Of a DNA stretch of 64,000 bases, positions 16,759 through 25,333 are shown in pieces. Made by a program: the position numbers and the translations under genes. The stretch is from NCBI GenBank assembly GCA_049680185.1, contig JBAUHI010000024.1, positions 90,350 through 154,349 of the forward strand, in the 5' to 3' direction. The stretch is from CAMLHU01 sp049680185. GTDB lineage: Bacteria > Gemmatimonadota > Gemmatimonadetes > Gemmatimonadales > GWC2-71-9. The stretch's first letter is position 1. Every line of letters starts with the position of its first letter. The notes beneath the pieces were generated by a model that saw only the letters and a list, made by a program, of their open reading frames with translations, was not told the origin of the DNA and did not search any database.

Positions 16759-18888
16759 ATGACCGATCTCGCCGTCCAGCACCCGCCCGCGGTCGACCTT
16801 CGCCACGCGTCCCTGTACATCAATCGTGAGATCTCGGCGCTCGAATTCGACCGCCGGGTCCTGCATCAGGCGCTGGACACCCGGACCCCGCTGCTGGAGC
16901 GCCTGAAGTTCCTCGGGATCCTGGCCGGCAACCTCGACGAGTTCTTCCAGGTGCGGGTGTCGGGCCTCAAGCAGCAATTGGCGGCCGGCGTGGTGGATCG
17001 TCCGGCCGACGGGATGACGCCCGATGACCAGCTCAAGGTCATCGGGCGCATCGTACGCGAACTCCAGGCCCAGGCCGACCAGTGCCTGACGACCGACCTG
17101 CTCCCTGCCCTCGGGGCCCGCGGTGTGGAGTTGCTGGACGTCTCCGCCATCTCGAGCGCAGAGCGCACCGGGCTCGACCGCTGGTACGCCGCGAACGTCT
17201 TCCCGGTCCTGACACCGCTGGCCGTCGACCCGGCACACCCCTTCCCCCACATCTCCAATCTGTCGCTCTCCCTCGCGGTGATGCTCCGCGGCGATGCGGG
17301 CGACGAACGCTTTGCCCGGGTCAAGGTGCCGCGACTGCTGCCGCGCTGGGTGCCCTTGGGTGATGGACATCGGTTCGTACCGCTCGAGCAGGTGATCGGC
17401 GTCAATCTCGAGTCACTCTTTCCCGGCATCGAGATCGTCGGGTGGTCCACTTTCCGTGTCACCCGCAACACCGATGTACAGATCGACCCGGAAGATGCCG
17501 AGGACCTGCTGAGCCTCATCCAGGAGGAACTCCGTAACCGCCGGTTCGGCCAGGTGATCCGCCTGGAGGTGAGCCCGCGGATGCCGCTCGCCATCCGCCA
17601 GATGCTCCTCGAGGAGCTGGCCGAAGAATCCCCGGGCTGGATCGGGCGCGATGACATCTACGAAGTGCAGGGGGTGATGGCCGCCGGCGACCTCTTGACC
17701 CTCGCTGCGATCGACATGCCGGCGCTACGGGATGCAGCATTCCACCCCGGCACCCCGGCCCGGTTCGCCGCGGCGCGCACGGTGTTCGAGGCGCTGCGGG
17801 ACGGCGATGTGCTGGCCCACCACCCGTACGACAGCTTCGCCAGCACGGTCGAGCGGTTCATCCGCGAGGCGACCGAAGACCCGGACGTCATGGCCATCAA
17901 GCTCACTCTCTATCGCACGGGGGCCGATGCGGGCATTGCCCGCGCCCTGCAGCAGGCGGCCGAGCGTGGCAAGCAGGTGGCGGTGCTGATCGAGCTTCAG
18001 GCGCGGTTCGACGAGGAGAACAACATCTCCTGGGCGCGACGGCTGGAGGATGCCGGCGTCCACGTCAGTTACGGTGTGGCGGGGCTCAAGACCCACACCA
18101 AGGTGATGCTGGTGGTGCGGCGGGAAGGCGAACAGATGCGGCGCTACGTCCACGTGGGGACCGGCAACTATAACCCGAGGACGGCGCGGCTCTACACCGA
18201 CTTCGGCCTCTTCTCCGCCGATCCCGAGCTCGCCGCGGACCTCACCGACCTGTTCAACGTCCTCACGGGATTTGCCCAGCCGGCGGCCTATCGCAAACTC
18301 ATCGTGGCGCCCCGCGGGATGCGCGAGCGCTTCCTCTCCCTCATCCGGCGCGAGGCCGACCACGCGCGCGGCGGCCGCAACGGGCGCATCATCGCCAAGA
18401 TGAACTCGCTGGTCGATCCCGAGATCATCGCGGCGCTCTACGAGGCATCCGGCGCGGGGACCGAGATCGACCTGGTGATCCGCGGCATCTGCTGTCTCCG
18501 GCCCGGCGTGCCCGGCGTGAGCGAGCGGATCCGGGTGCTAAGCGTCGTCGGCCGGTTCCTCGAGCACTCCCGGACCTTCCTGTTCCACAACGACGGCCAG
18601 GAGGAGGCCTACATCGGCTCCGCCGACTGGATGCCGCGCAACCTCGACCGCCGCATCGAGGCAGTGGTGCCGATCACCGACCCGATCCTCCGGGCCACGG
18701 TCACGCAGGACCTGATACTGTTGCTGGGGGACAATCGACAGGCGTGGGACCTTGGGGCCGACGGCACCTGGACCCAGCGACACCCGGCCCCCGGGGAGCC
18801 GGAACGCGCCGCGCAGTGGATCCTGATGGACCAGGCCAAGGAATCTGCGGGTCGGATCAGCGGATCGATGAGCGCGATCATCGGCTGA
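16759..18888 (+). CDS. ppk1: polyphosphate kinase 1
   Basis: A 709-residue PPK1 that polymerises inorganic polyphosphate from ATP. It starts with the NREISALEFDRRVLHQA N-domain. The family core VMAIKLTLYRTG and the histidine-bearing HTKVMLVVRR and YVHVGTGNYNPRTARLYTD segments (the active-site phospho-His region) are present. The C-domain has SADWMPRNLDRRIEA. Start at ATG 16759 gives the usual length; an upstream start would add 22 residues overlapping the previous gene. Confidence 0.95.
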   Translation: MTDLAVQHPPAVDLRHASLYINREISALEFDRRVLHQALDTRTPLLERLKFLGILAGNLDEFFQVRVSGLKQQLAAGVVDRPADGMTPDDQLKVIGRIVRELQAQADQCLTTDLLPALGARGVELLDVSAISSAERTGLDRWYAANVFPVLTPLAVDPAHPFPHISNLSLSLAVMLRGDAGDERFARVKVPRLLPRWVPLGDGHRFVPLEQVIGVNLESLFPGIEIVGWSTFRVTRNTDVQIDPEDAEDLLSLIQEELRNRRFGQVIRLEVSPRMPLAIRQMLLEELAEESPGWIGRDDIYEVQGVMAAGDLLTLAAIDMPALRDAAFHPGTPARFAAARTVFEALRDGDVLAHHPYDSFASTVERFIREATEDPDVMAIKLTLYRTGADAGIARALQQAAERGKQVAVLIELQARFDEENNISWARRLEDAGVHVSYGVAGLKTHTKVMLVVRREGEQMRRYVHVGTGNYNPRTARLYTDFGLFSADPELAADLTDLFNVLTGFAQPAAYRKLIVAPRGMRERFLSLIRREADHARGGRNGRIIAKMNSLVDPEIIAALYEASGAGTEIDLVIRGICCLRPGVPGVSERIRVLSVVGRFLEHSRTFLFHNDGQEEAYIGSADWMPRNLDRRIEAVVPITDPILRATVTQDLILLLGDNRQAWDLGADGTWTQRHPAPGEPERAAQWILMDQAKESAGRISGSMSAIIG

Positions 18889-18915
18889 CCGGATGTTCGG
18901 GGTGGGAGCTCCGCC

Positions 18916-20007
18916 CTAGTACTTCATCCCGGTCTGCTCCGCGAGCTGCTGCATCAGCGCTGTCGCCTCGGGCGTGAGCTCGGTCGGGAGCGTGACGTTG
19001 ACCGTGATCAGCTGGTCTCCCCGCCGTCCTCCCTTGGTCAGTCCCAGTCGCTTGACCCGGAACGTGCGACCCGGCTGCGTCCCGGGTGGCACCTTGAGGA
19101 GCACCTTCTTGCCGTCGAGGGTGCGGACCCGCAGCTGGGTGCCGAAGACCGCCTGGGCCAGGTTGATCGGCACCTCACAGCGAAGGTCGAGACCGTCGCG
19201 GGTAAAGAATCGATCGGGCTGCACCTGGAAGGTCACGAGCAGGTCGCCGGCGGCCCCGCCTCCCGGACCTGGCTGTCCCTGACCCTGCAACCGCATCTTG
19301 GCGCCGGACTCGGTGCCAGGCGGCACTGTGAGCGTCAGCCGACGCTCGGTCCGGACCTCCCCCTGCCCGTGGCAGGTCGGGCACGGTTCGGACGCGATCT
19401 TGCCACGACCCCGACATCGCGGGCAGGGCCGGCTGACCGCGAACCCCCCCTGCCCGAACGTGACGGTGCCTCGACCCGCGCACTCGGGGCAGGTCGTAAG
19501 CTTGGCGCCCGCAGCACCTCCGGTGCCGTGACAGGTGCCACATTGCTCGTTGACCACCAGCGACACCGGCACCTTCCCACCCAGCGCCGCCACCCGAAAG
19601 GGGATCTCGACCAGCGTCTCGATCGGCTCCGCCGCCTCGTCGCGACGGCCGCGACCGAAGATGGACGAGAAGATGTCGCCCAATCCACCGAGGTCATTGA
19701 ATTCGAATCCGGCATCGGCCCCGGCCGGCCCGGTGCCCCCGGATCCACCGCGCGGTGATCCAGCGGAACGGCCGCCGCCGTCGAAGGCGCCGTACTTCCG
19801 CATCCGGTCGTACTGCTTCCGCTTCTCCGGGTCCGACAACACACCGTGCGCTTCGGAGATCTCCTTGAAGCGTTCCGAGGCCGAGGGTTTGTCAGGATTG
19901 GCATCCGGATGGTGTTGCTTGGCAAGCCGACGGTACGCCTTCTTGATCTCGGCGGCGTCGGCGGTGTCGGACACGCCCAGCACCTGGTACAGGTCCTTGG
20001 ACGCCAC
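18916..20007 (-). CDS. dnaJ: chaperone DnaJ (type I)
   Basis: A 363-residue Hsp40. J domain at 1-65 with HPD at 33-35, then a Gly/Phe-rich linker (about 70-115). Four zinc-binding repeats follow: CGTCHGTG, CPECAGRG, CPRCRGRG and CPTCHGQG (about 155-215). The C-terminal substrate domains end near ATALMQQLAEQTG. It stimulates DnaK ATPase; dnaK itself is not in the window. GTG start sits 1 bp after the grpE stop. Confidence 0.96.
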   Translation of the reverse strand: MASKDLYQVLGVSDTADAAEIKKAYRRLAKQHHPDANPDKPSASERFKEISEAHGVLSDPEKRKQYDRMRKYGAFDGGGRSAGSPRGGSGGTGPAGADAGFEFNDLGGLGDIFSSIFGRGRRDEAAEPIETLVEIPFRVAALGGKVPVSLVVNEQCGTCHGTGGAAGAKLTTCPECAGRGTVTFGQGGFAVSRPCPRCRGRGKIASEPCPTCHGQGEVRTERRLTLTVPPGTESGAKMRLQGQGQPGPGGGAAGDLLVTFQVQPDRFFTRDGLDLRCEVPINLAQAVFGTQLRVRTLDGKKVLLKVPPGTQPGRTFRVKRLGLTKGGRRGDQLITVNVTLPTELTPEATALMQQLAEQTGMKY

Positions 20008-20008
20008 G

Positions 20009-20578
20009 TCAGTCGAGCGCCGGTTCGCCGTAGACCTGCACGCGCGCCGGCCGCAGCAGGAGCCCCTTCAGTCGATACCCTACCTGGAACGTCCGGGCCA
20101 CGAGATGCGCCTGTGCCGCATCGGGCGCGGGGATGCTGGAGATCGCCTCGTGCTGTTCCGGATCGAACGGCGCCCCGGTCGGCTCGATGGTCTCGAAGCC
20201 GGCGGCCCCCAGCTCCTTCCAGAGCTTCTTCTCGGTGAGGACCACCGCCTCATGCAACTGGTCGACGGTCTGGACCTGCGCCCCACCTGCGGCCAGCCGG
20301 TCCATATCGTCGACGACATCAAGCATCCGGATCAGCAGATCGGCCTGGGCACGTTCGGTCAGTTCCGAACGCTCCCGTGCGGTCCGCTTCCGGAAGTTGT
20401 CATATTCGGCAGCGAGACGGAGGTGTCGATCGCGCAGCTCCGCCGCCTCGGCCTCGAGCCGCGCAATGGCCGAGTCGGACGGCTCGAGCGGCACGCCCCC
20501 GACTCCCGCCGACTCGGCACGCTCCGCGTCGGCAGATGGCACGGTCCGGGCCTGGCCATCGCCCAGGTCGTCGTTCAT
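20009..20578 (-). CDS. grpE: nucleotide exchange factor GrpE
   Basis: A 189-residue GrpE that releases ADP from DnaK. A long coiled coil (about 40-95) contains AAEYDNFRKRTARER, the family signature. The C-terminal beta domain has PFDPEQHEAI and TFQVGYRLKGLLLRPARVQV. I use ATG 20578; a GTG at 20599 would add seven residues. No CIRCE element is seen upstream, but there is a good TATAAT box. Confidence 0.93.
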   Translation of the reverse strand: MNDDLGDGQARTVPSADAERAESAGVGGVPLEPSDSAIARLEAEAAELRDRHLRLAAEYDNFRKRTARERSELTERAQADLLIRMLDVVDDMDRLAAGGAQVQTVDQLHEAVVLTEKKLWKELGAAGFETIEPTGAPFDPEQHEAISSIPAPDAAQAHLVARTFQVGYRLKGLLLRPARVQVYGEPALD

Positions 20579-20633
20579 AAGTTGTTTATTGGCAGGCACT
20601 TACCACACTCACACTGGTCGGTTTCATAGCCAT

Positions 20634-20639
20634 CATTAT
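20634..20639 (-). promoter_or_regulatory. sigma-70-type -10 box TATAAT for grpE-dnaJ
   Basis: A perfect TATAAT lies about 55 nt before the grpE ATG. No convincing -35 hexamer, CIRCE element or sigma-32 type box was found around it, so heat control is not evident from the sequence. Confidence 0.5.
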
Positions 20640-20687
20640 AGCACGGTACATGCCACGATAGGTAGGCCAGAATGGCGGGACATGCTC

Positions 20688-21920
20688 CTAGACGACCCTA
20701 CGCCAGAGCAGGTAGAGCGCCCGTTGGGCCGCTCGTTCCCGGATCTCATCCCGCTCCCCGAGCAGTACGTGCCGGATGGCGTCTTCGTGGTCCCGCTCCG
20801 AGAGCGCGATCCACACCGTCCCGACGGGCTTCTCATCGGAGCCGCCGTCGGGCCCGGCGATCCCAGTGATGCTGATCGCCGCATCGGTGCCGAACCGCTG
20901 GCGGGCCCCTCGCGCCATCGCGCGGGCCACCTCTTCGCTCACGGCACCATGGCGCTCGATCAGGTTCGCCGGAACGGCGAGATCGCGGATCTTGACCTGG
21001 TCATCGTAGGCGATGACGCCGCCCTGGAATACGGCGGAGCTTCCCGCGATCGCCGTGATGCGTGCGCCCAGCAATCCGCCGGTGCACGATTCCGCGACCG
21101 CGAGGGTGATCCCTGCCGCACGCAGCGCGGTCAGGAGCACGTCGGCCAGGTCGGCATCACCCTCTCCGAAGGCGTGGGCGCCCGATCGCGCCTTGAGCAG
21201 GTCCACCGCGCTGGTGAGGCGCCGATCGGCCTCCTCAGGATCCAGATCCCACGCGGTCACCCGCAGGTCGACGCCGGTCACGCCGGGAAGGTACGCCAGG
21301 GTGAGCGGTCCGATCACCGCATCGATGTCACCCAGGCGCTCGGCCAGCACCGACTCACCGATGGCAACGGTCCGCACCACCCGCGAACGGACGACCCGGG
21401 CCCCGGCCCGGGCGGCCAGGCGCGGAGCCACTTCATCGCTCAGGAGGTGCTCCATCTCCCGGGGCACGCCCGGCAGCATGATGACGAGACCAGGAGCCCC
21501 CTCCATCCAGAGCCCCGATGCGCTCCCCCATGGATTCGGCAGCACCGTGGCGCCTCGTGGTACCTCGGCCTGGCTCCGGTTGCTCGCCACCGGGGTCATT
21601 CCGCGGCGTCGGTACCGCTCGACCAGGTCCTGCCACAGGGGCTCCTGGAACTCGAGGGGCGCGTCGAAGAGATCGGCCACCACCTTCTTGGTGATGTCAT
21701 CGCGGGTGGGGCCGAGCCCGCCGGTGGTGAGGACCGCACCGGTGCGCGCCAGCGCCTCGCGCACGGCGGCGGTGATGGCGGCGGGGTCGTCAGGCACCGA
21801 GGTGCGGCGGACGACGCGGACGCCCCGAGCGGCGAGGACGCGTCCGGCGAACGCACTGTTGGTGTCGACCGTGAAGCCGAGCAGCAGCTCGGTGCCGATG
21901 GTGACGATCTCGATGTTCAT
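20688..21920 (-). CDS. cinA: CinA-family protein (nicotinamide-nucleotide amidase / MoCF domain)
   Basis: A 410-residue two-domain CinA. The N-terminal MoCF/COG1058 domain starts IEIVTIGTELLLG and contains TTGGLGPTRDDITK and MLPGVPREME. The C-terminal PncC-type amidase domain begins near LADVLLTALRAAG and has AESCTGGLLGARITAI and SITGIAGPDGGS. It deamidates NMN and acts in pyridine nucleotide repair. ATG 21920 is fixed by a TAACTT hexamer 6 nt upstream. Confidence 0.95.
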   Translation of the reverse strand: MNIEIVTIGTELLLGFTVDTNSAFAGRVLAARGVRVVRRTSVPDDPAAITAAVREALARTGAVLTTGGLGPTRDDITKKVVADLFDAPLEFQEPLWQDLVERYRRRGMTPVASNRSQAEVPRGATVLPNPWGSASGLWMEGAPGLVIMLPGVPREMEHLLSDEVAPRLAARAGARVVRSRVVRTVAIGESVLAERLGDIDAVIGPLTLAYLPGVTGVDLRVTAWDLDPEEADRRLTSAVDLLKARSGAHAFGEGDADLADVLLTALRAAGITLAVAESCTGGLLGARITAIAGSSAVFQGGVIAYDDQVKIRDLAVPANLIERHGAVSEEVARAMARGARQRFGTDAAISITGIAGPDGGSDEKPVGTVWIALSERDHEDAIRHVLLGERDEIRERAAQRALYLLWRRVV

Positions 21921-21926
21921 GGCTGG

Positions 21927-21932
21927 AAGTTA
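21927..21932 (-). promoter_or_regulatory. -10 hexamer TAACTT for cinA (leaderless)
   Basis: TAACTT, CCAGCC, then ATG at 21920. Confidence 0.5.
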
Positions 21933-21944
21933 GCGGCGGCGGGG

Positions 21945-22226
21945 TGGAGCGTGTTGGGTGCTAGGTGATAGGTGTTAGGTGTGACCGGGACCTCAGCGGA
22001 TCCCTGAACGAATGCTGGGTGGCGGGTGGCGAGTGGCGAGGCACACGGTCGCTCTGCATACATCAGACGATCCTGGTCGCCACGGATCCGCGGAAGTCCC
22101 CGTCACACTCGGTACCTGGCACCCGTCACTTCCCGCCACCCCACCACTCGCCACCCTCTCCTGCATGGAGCCCTGCTGAGGTCCCGGTCACACCTACTGC
22201 CTAGTACCTAGTACCTGACACCAAGC
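21945..22226. repeat. large intergenic inverted repeat with perfect 21-bp arms
   Basis: A 21-bp sequence at 21977-21997 (AGGTGTGACC...CTCAGC) recurs as its exact reverse complement at 22175-22195. Outside it are degenerate TAGGTG / CACCTA repeats, and inside it GGTGGCGAGTGG pairs with CCACTCGCCACC. This fills the 308-bp gap between cinA and pgsA. No open reading frame in it looks real. It has the look of a small non-autonomous inverted-repeat element. Confidence 0.7.
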
Positions 22227-22228
22227 CC

Positions 22229-22882
22229 CTACTTCGATCGCGCCGCGTGTTCCGACGTGATGAAGAGTGCCCGATGCCGGACGAGGTAGGTGACGAACGA
22301 GGTGATGGTGAGCACGAGCGCGATGCCCAGCGTCACGGCGACGAACCAGCCGTGGAACGACTTCCAGAAGCGCCAGAACGGACTGTTGATCCAACCGAGC
22401 GGCTTGGCGGCGTCGCGGTAGGCGAACCAGATCATCGTCGCACCGATGAAGATGTTCTGGAAGACGGCCTTGAACTTGCCCACCCCCTGCGCCGGGATGA
22501 CGACCCCGCGGTACTTGGCCCACTGGCGGAAGGCTGTCATCGCGAGCTCGCGTCCGATCAGGAGCAAGCAGACCCAGAGCGGGATGCTTCCCCAGACCGG
22601 GATGTCGTACAGGTCGTGGCGGGTGCGTGAGATGAAATAGATCGGGATGAGCGTGGCGATGAGGAGGAGCTTGTCGGCGACCGGGTCGAGCAGCTTGCCG
22701 AAGTCGGTCACCTCGTGGCGCCGCCGGGCCAGCCAGCCGTCCCAGACGTCGCTGACGGCCGCCACGAGGAAGACAAGGAACGCGATGAACTTGGGCCAGT
22801 ACCCGTCGATGAAGGGCAGGAGCGCAATGACGGGGGTGAGGCCGATGCGGACGATCGTGATGGCGTTCGGCAGCGTCCACAT
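22229..22882 (-). CDS. pgsA: CDP-diacylglycerol-glycerol-3-phosphate 3-phosphatidyltransferase
   Basis: A 217-residue CDP-alcohol phosphotransferase with about six membrane helices. The catalytic motif is in DVWDGWLARRR followed by FGKLLDPVADK (the D-G-AR-G-D-D pattern). The N-terminus MWTLPNAITIVRIGLTP is typical of PgsA, which makes phosphatidylglycerol phosphate. It lies 11 bp downstream of mglA at the end of the dnaX-led run. Confidence 0.93.
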   Translation of the reverse strand: MWTLPNAITIVRIGLTPVIALLPFIDGYWPKFIAFLVFLVAAVSDVWDGWLARRRHEVTDFGKLLDPVADKLLLIATLIPIYFISRTRHDLYDIPVWGSIPLWVCLLLIGRELAMTAFRQWAKYRGVVIPAQGVGKFKAVFQNIFIGATMIWFAYRDAAKPLGWINSPFWRFWKSFHGWFVAVTLGIALVLTITSFVTYLVRHRALFITSEHAARSK

Positions 22883-22893
22883 CGCCGCGCCCG

Positions 22894-23568
22894 TCAGCCG
22901 AGGGTCTTGAGGACGAGCTTGCTGACGGCCTTGAGGGTGTCGAAGACGCCGTCGCCGGTGACGGCCACGGCCTCATGGTACGGCGCCCGTTCGATCCATT
23001 CCCCGCCCTGCTGGAAGAGGAGGTACTCGCCTTCGTGGCTCGGATCGGGGGTGAGTTTCTGCCGAGCGGGGTCCTCGACCGGCCACCCCGGGTTGAGGGC
23101 CGCCTGGAGCTCGGCCAGCGGGGCGGCGTTCGGCAGGTCGCGCTTGTTGTACTGGATGATGAAAGGGATCTTGCTCAGGTCGTATCCCTGCTGGCTCATA
23201 TTGTCGTACAGGTTCTGCATCGACTCGATGTTGGCCTCCATCCGCTCGATCTGGCTGTCGGCGACGAACACGACGCCGTCCACACCCTTGAGGATGAGTT
23301 TCCGGGAGGCGTTGTAGTACACTTGACCCGGGACGGTGTAGAGGTGGAACCGCGTCTTGAAGCCACGGATGGTGCCCAGGTCCACGGGCAGGAAGTCGAA
23401 GAAGAGCGTGCGCTCGGTCTCGGTGGCGAGCGAGATCATCTTCCCGCGCGCGTTCGGCGACACCTTGCCGTAAACGTGCTCGAGGTTCGTGGTCTTCCCA
23501 CCGAGACCAGGCCCGTAGTACACGAGCTTGCAGTTGATCTCGCGGGAGGCATAGTTGATCATCGACAT
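22894..23568 (-). CDS. mglA: MglA-type small Ras-like GTPase
   Basis: A 224-residue bacterial Ras-like GTPase controlling cell polarity and, in motile species, gliding or pilus switching. P-loop GPGLGGKTTN is at about 19-28 (PGLGGKT is the MglA form). The G3-like TVPGQ motif appears as LYTVPGQVYYNASRK, and the specificity motif is NKRD. The insert PGWPVEDPARQKL is longer than in Myxococcus MglA. Preceded by mglB, its usual partner and GAP. RBS CAGGAGA precedes the ATG. Confidence 0.93.
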   Translation of the reverse strand: MSMINYASREINCKLVYYGPGLGGKTTNLEHVYGKVSPNARGKMISLATETERTLFFDFLPVDLGTIRGFKTRFHLYTVPGQVYYNASRKLILKGVDGVVFVADSQIERMEANIESMQNLYDNMSQQGYDLSKIPFIIQYNKRDLPNAAPLAELQAALNPGWPVEDPARQKLTPDPSHEGEYLLFQQGGEWIERAPYHEAVAVTGDGVFDTLKAVSKLVLKTLG

Positions 23569-23589
23569 GCGTCGGTAGTCTCCTGAAGC

Positions 23590-24081
23590 TCAGCCGAAGA
23601 GCTTGTCGATCTCGTCTTCGGCCTCGCCGACGAAACCGGTTTCCATTTGCGCCTTGCTGGCGCTGCCGTCACGGCCGAACATGTCGGTGAACACCTGGGT
23701 GAGCTCACCCACGGTGGCCTTGACCCGCAACTTGACCATGCCCAGCGTCGTCCGGTTGTCGAACAGCACCACCAGGATGACCCGGTGGGCCACATCGGCC
23801 AGATACATCGACTCCCGCTCGCCCTGGTGGAACAGCGACCCGAATTCCTTCTCGCCGATCATCTTGGCCAGCTGGTCGTTGGCGCTGAAGTCGGCGGCGG
23901 TGAGCGAGGCGAACGCCACTGAATCGAACGTGGGCGCCTCGCCGACCGTGGCCACCAACTGGCCGGTCCGGTCCACGATCAGTCCGGTCCGCGCGGTCGA
24001 CTCCCGAAGGAAGTCGGCCAGCACGACCTGGATCCGCTTGAAGTCCTCCTCGCGGAAGGACCAGCTCGACGCACCGGACAT
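23590..24081 (-). CDS. mglB: MglB-like Roadblock/LC7 protein
   Basis: A 163-residue Roadblock/LC7 protein: ADFLRESTARTGLIVDRTGQLVA opens the domain and the central strand VILVVLFDNRTTLGMVKLRV closes it. MglB acts as GTPase-activating protein and polarity partner of MglA, encoded 21 bp downstream. The acidic C-terminal tail (GEAEDEIDKLFG) may contact MglA. RBS GAGGAA lies before the ATG. Confidence 0.9.
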   Translation of the reverse strand: MSGASSWSFREEDFKRIQVVLADFLRESTARTGLIVDRTGQLVATVGEAPTFDSVAFASLTAADFSANDQLAKMIGEKEFGSLFHQGERESMYLADVAHRVILVVLFDNRTTLGMVKLRVKATVGELTQVFTDMFGRDGSASKAQMETGFVGEAEDEIDKLFG

Positions 24082-24099
24082 CAGGGTTCCTCTCGCAAG

Positions 24100-24372
24100 T
24101 CAGCCGAGGGTGGCTTCCATCCGCCGCAGGATGCTCCGGGCCCGACGCCGCAGAACGGGCCGCGATTCCCACGTCAGGTAGTCCCGCAACAGGCGGACGG
24201 TGTCGATCCGGGGGTTGTCGGCCAGTCCGGCCAGCGCCGACCATCGTCGTAACGGGCGTCCACTGAACAGGTCGGCACGGTGGCGCTCCACATGGCGCCG
24301 GGCGATCCACCATCCCAACGTGATCCCGATCGCGGCCCCACCCACCAGGAGCGCGGCACGACCCCGCTTCAC
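24100..24372 (-). CDS. small membrane-anchored protein of unknown function
   Basis: A 90-residue protein with one N-terminal transmembrane helix (about 7-23, ALLVGGAAIGITLGWWIA) followed by a basic helical cytoplasmic part. Its GTG overlaps the recR stop (GTGA) and mglB follows 18 bp later. No family recognised. Position suggests co-expression with recR and mglBA, not necessarily shared function. Confidence 0.7.
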   Translation of the reverse strand: MKRGRAALLVGGAAIGITLGWWIARRHVERHRADLFSGRPLRRWSALAGLADNPRIDTVRLLRDYLTWESRPVLRRRARSILRRMEATLG

Positions 24373-24956
24373 CGGACCTCCTGGCGCGCCGTGAGGGCGT
24401 GTGCCAAGGTGACGCCGTCCACGTAATCCAGATCCCCGCCCATCGGGAGGCCGCGTGCGAGTCGTGTCACCTTGAGCCCGCGCCCGCTGAGCACCTGCTG
24501 CAGGTACGTCGCGGTCGCCTCGCCTTCCATCGACGGATTGGTCGCGAGGATCACCTCCCGCACCCCATCGGCCACCCGCACCAGCAATGCATCGATGCGG
24601 AGCGCTTCGGGCCCGATCCCGTCGAGCGGGGACAGCCTTCCCCCCAACACATGGTAGCGACCCCGGAATCCCGCCGCCCGCTCCACAGCCGCCACACCGG
24701 TCGGATCTTCGACGACGCAGAGCATCGTGGCGTCTCGCCGCGGATCGGCGCAGTACTCGCAGGGTTCGAGCTCGGTCAGGTTGCCACAGACGGCACAGGC
24801 ATGGATCCGTTCGGCGACCGTTGCCAACGCCGCGCCCAGCCGTTCGATCTGTCCCTTGGGTTGCTGCAACAAGTGGAACGCCAGCCGCTGTGCGGTCTTC
24901 CGCCCGATGCCGGGAAGACGGGCCAGCTCGGTCACCAATTCATCGAGGGCGGCCAC
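24369..24956 (-). CDS. recR: recombination mediator protein RecR
   Basis: A 195-residue RecR. The helix-hairpin-helix LPGIGRKTAQRLAFHLL is near the N-terminus. A C4 zinc finger CAVCGNLTELEPCEYC follows, then a Toprim domain (VVEDPTGVAAVE) and the C-terminal YVDGVTLAHAL tail. It works with RecF/RecO in gap repair. GTG 24956 gives the usual length and lies 4 bp after the ybaB stop; an open frame further upstream is ybaB shadow. Confidence 0.95.
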   Translation of the reverse strand: MAALDELVTELARLPGIGRKTAQRLAFHLLQQPKGQIERLGAALATVAERIHACAVCGNLTELEPCEYCADPRRDATMLCVVEDPTGVAAVERAAGFRGRYHVLGGRLSPLDGIGPEALRIDALLVRVADGVREVILATNPSMEGEATATYLQQVLSGRGLKVTRLARGLPMGGDLDYVDGVTLAHALTARQEVR

Positions 24957-24960
24957 CGAC

Positions 24961-25263
24961 TCACGGCCCGGGAGGAGCGGCTGGGAGGCGCTGCAGGTCG
25001 GCCTGGGCCAGGTCGTTGGCCCGACGCTGGGCATCGGCCACAGCAGACAGTACGAGTTCCGAGAGCAGGTCGGCGTTCTGATCCGCGAACACCATGGGGT
25101 CGATCCAGACGCCGCGGAGCTGGCCCCGGCCATCCACGGACACCCGGACCATCCCCCCGCCCGCCGTCGCTTCCACGGTCCGCGAGGCCAAGTCCCGCTG
25201 GATGTCCTGCCACCGGCCCTGGACCTGTTGGCCGAGCTGCATCAATTGCTGGATATCTGCCAT
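24961..25263 (-). CDS. YbaB/EbfC family nucleoid-associated protein
   Basis: A 100-residue YbaB/EbfC protein: MADIQQLMQLGQQVQ start, central GGGMVRVSVDGRGQLRGVWID sheet, and LVLSAVADAQRRANDLAQ helix. It binds DNA as a dimer. The order dnaX-ybaB-recR is conserved in many bacteria, supporting the call. ATG 25263 preferred to an upstream in-frame start because family members begin at this point. Confidence 0.92.
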   Translation of the reverse strand: MADIQQLMQLGQQVQGRWQDIQRDLASRTVEATAGGGMVRVSVDGRGQLRGVWIDPMVFADQNADLLSELVLSAVADAQRRANDLAQADLQRLPAAPPGP

Positions 25264-25333
25264 GCTGCCGATGGTTCCCACTCCAAGACGCCTGAAATTA
25301 GGCCGCCAACTTGCAGGATGCAAGGAACGGCGA

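Noticed and set aside
20579..20687. CIRCE/HrcA element before grpE
   Set aside because: No TTAGCACTC-N9-GAGTGCTAA-like inverted repeat is present. Only the TATAAT box is supported.
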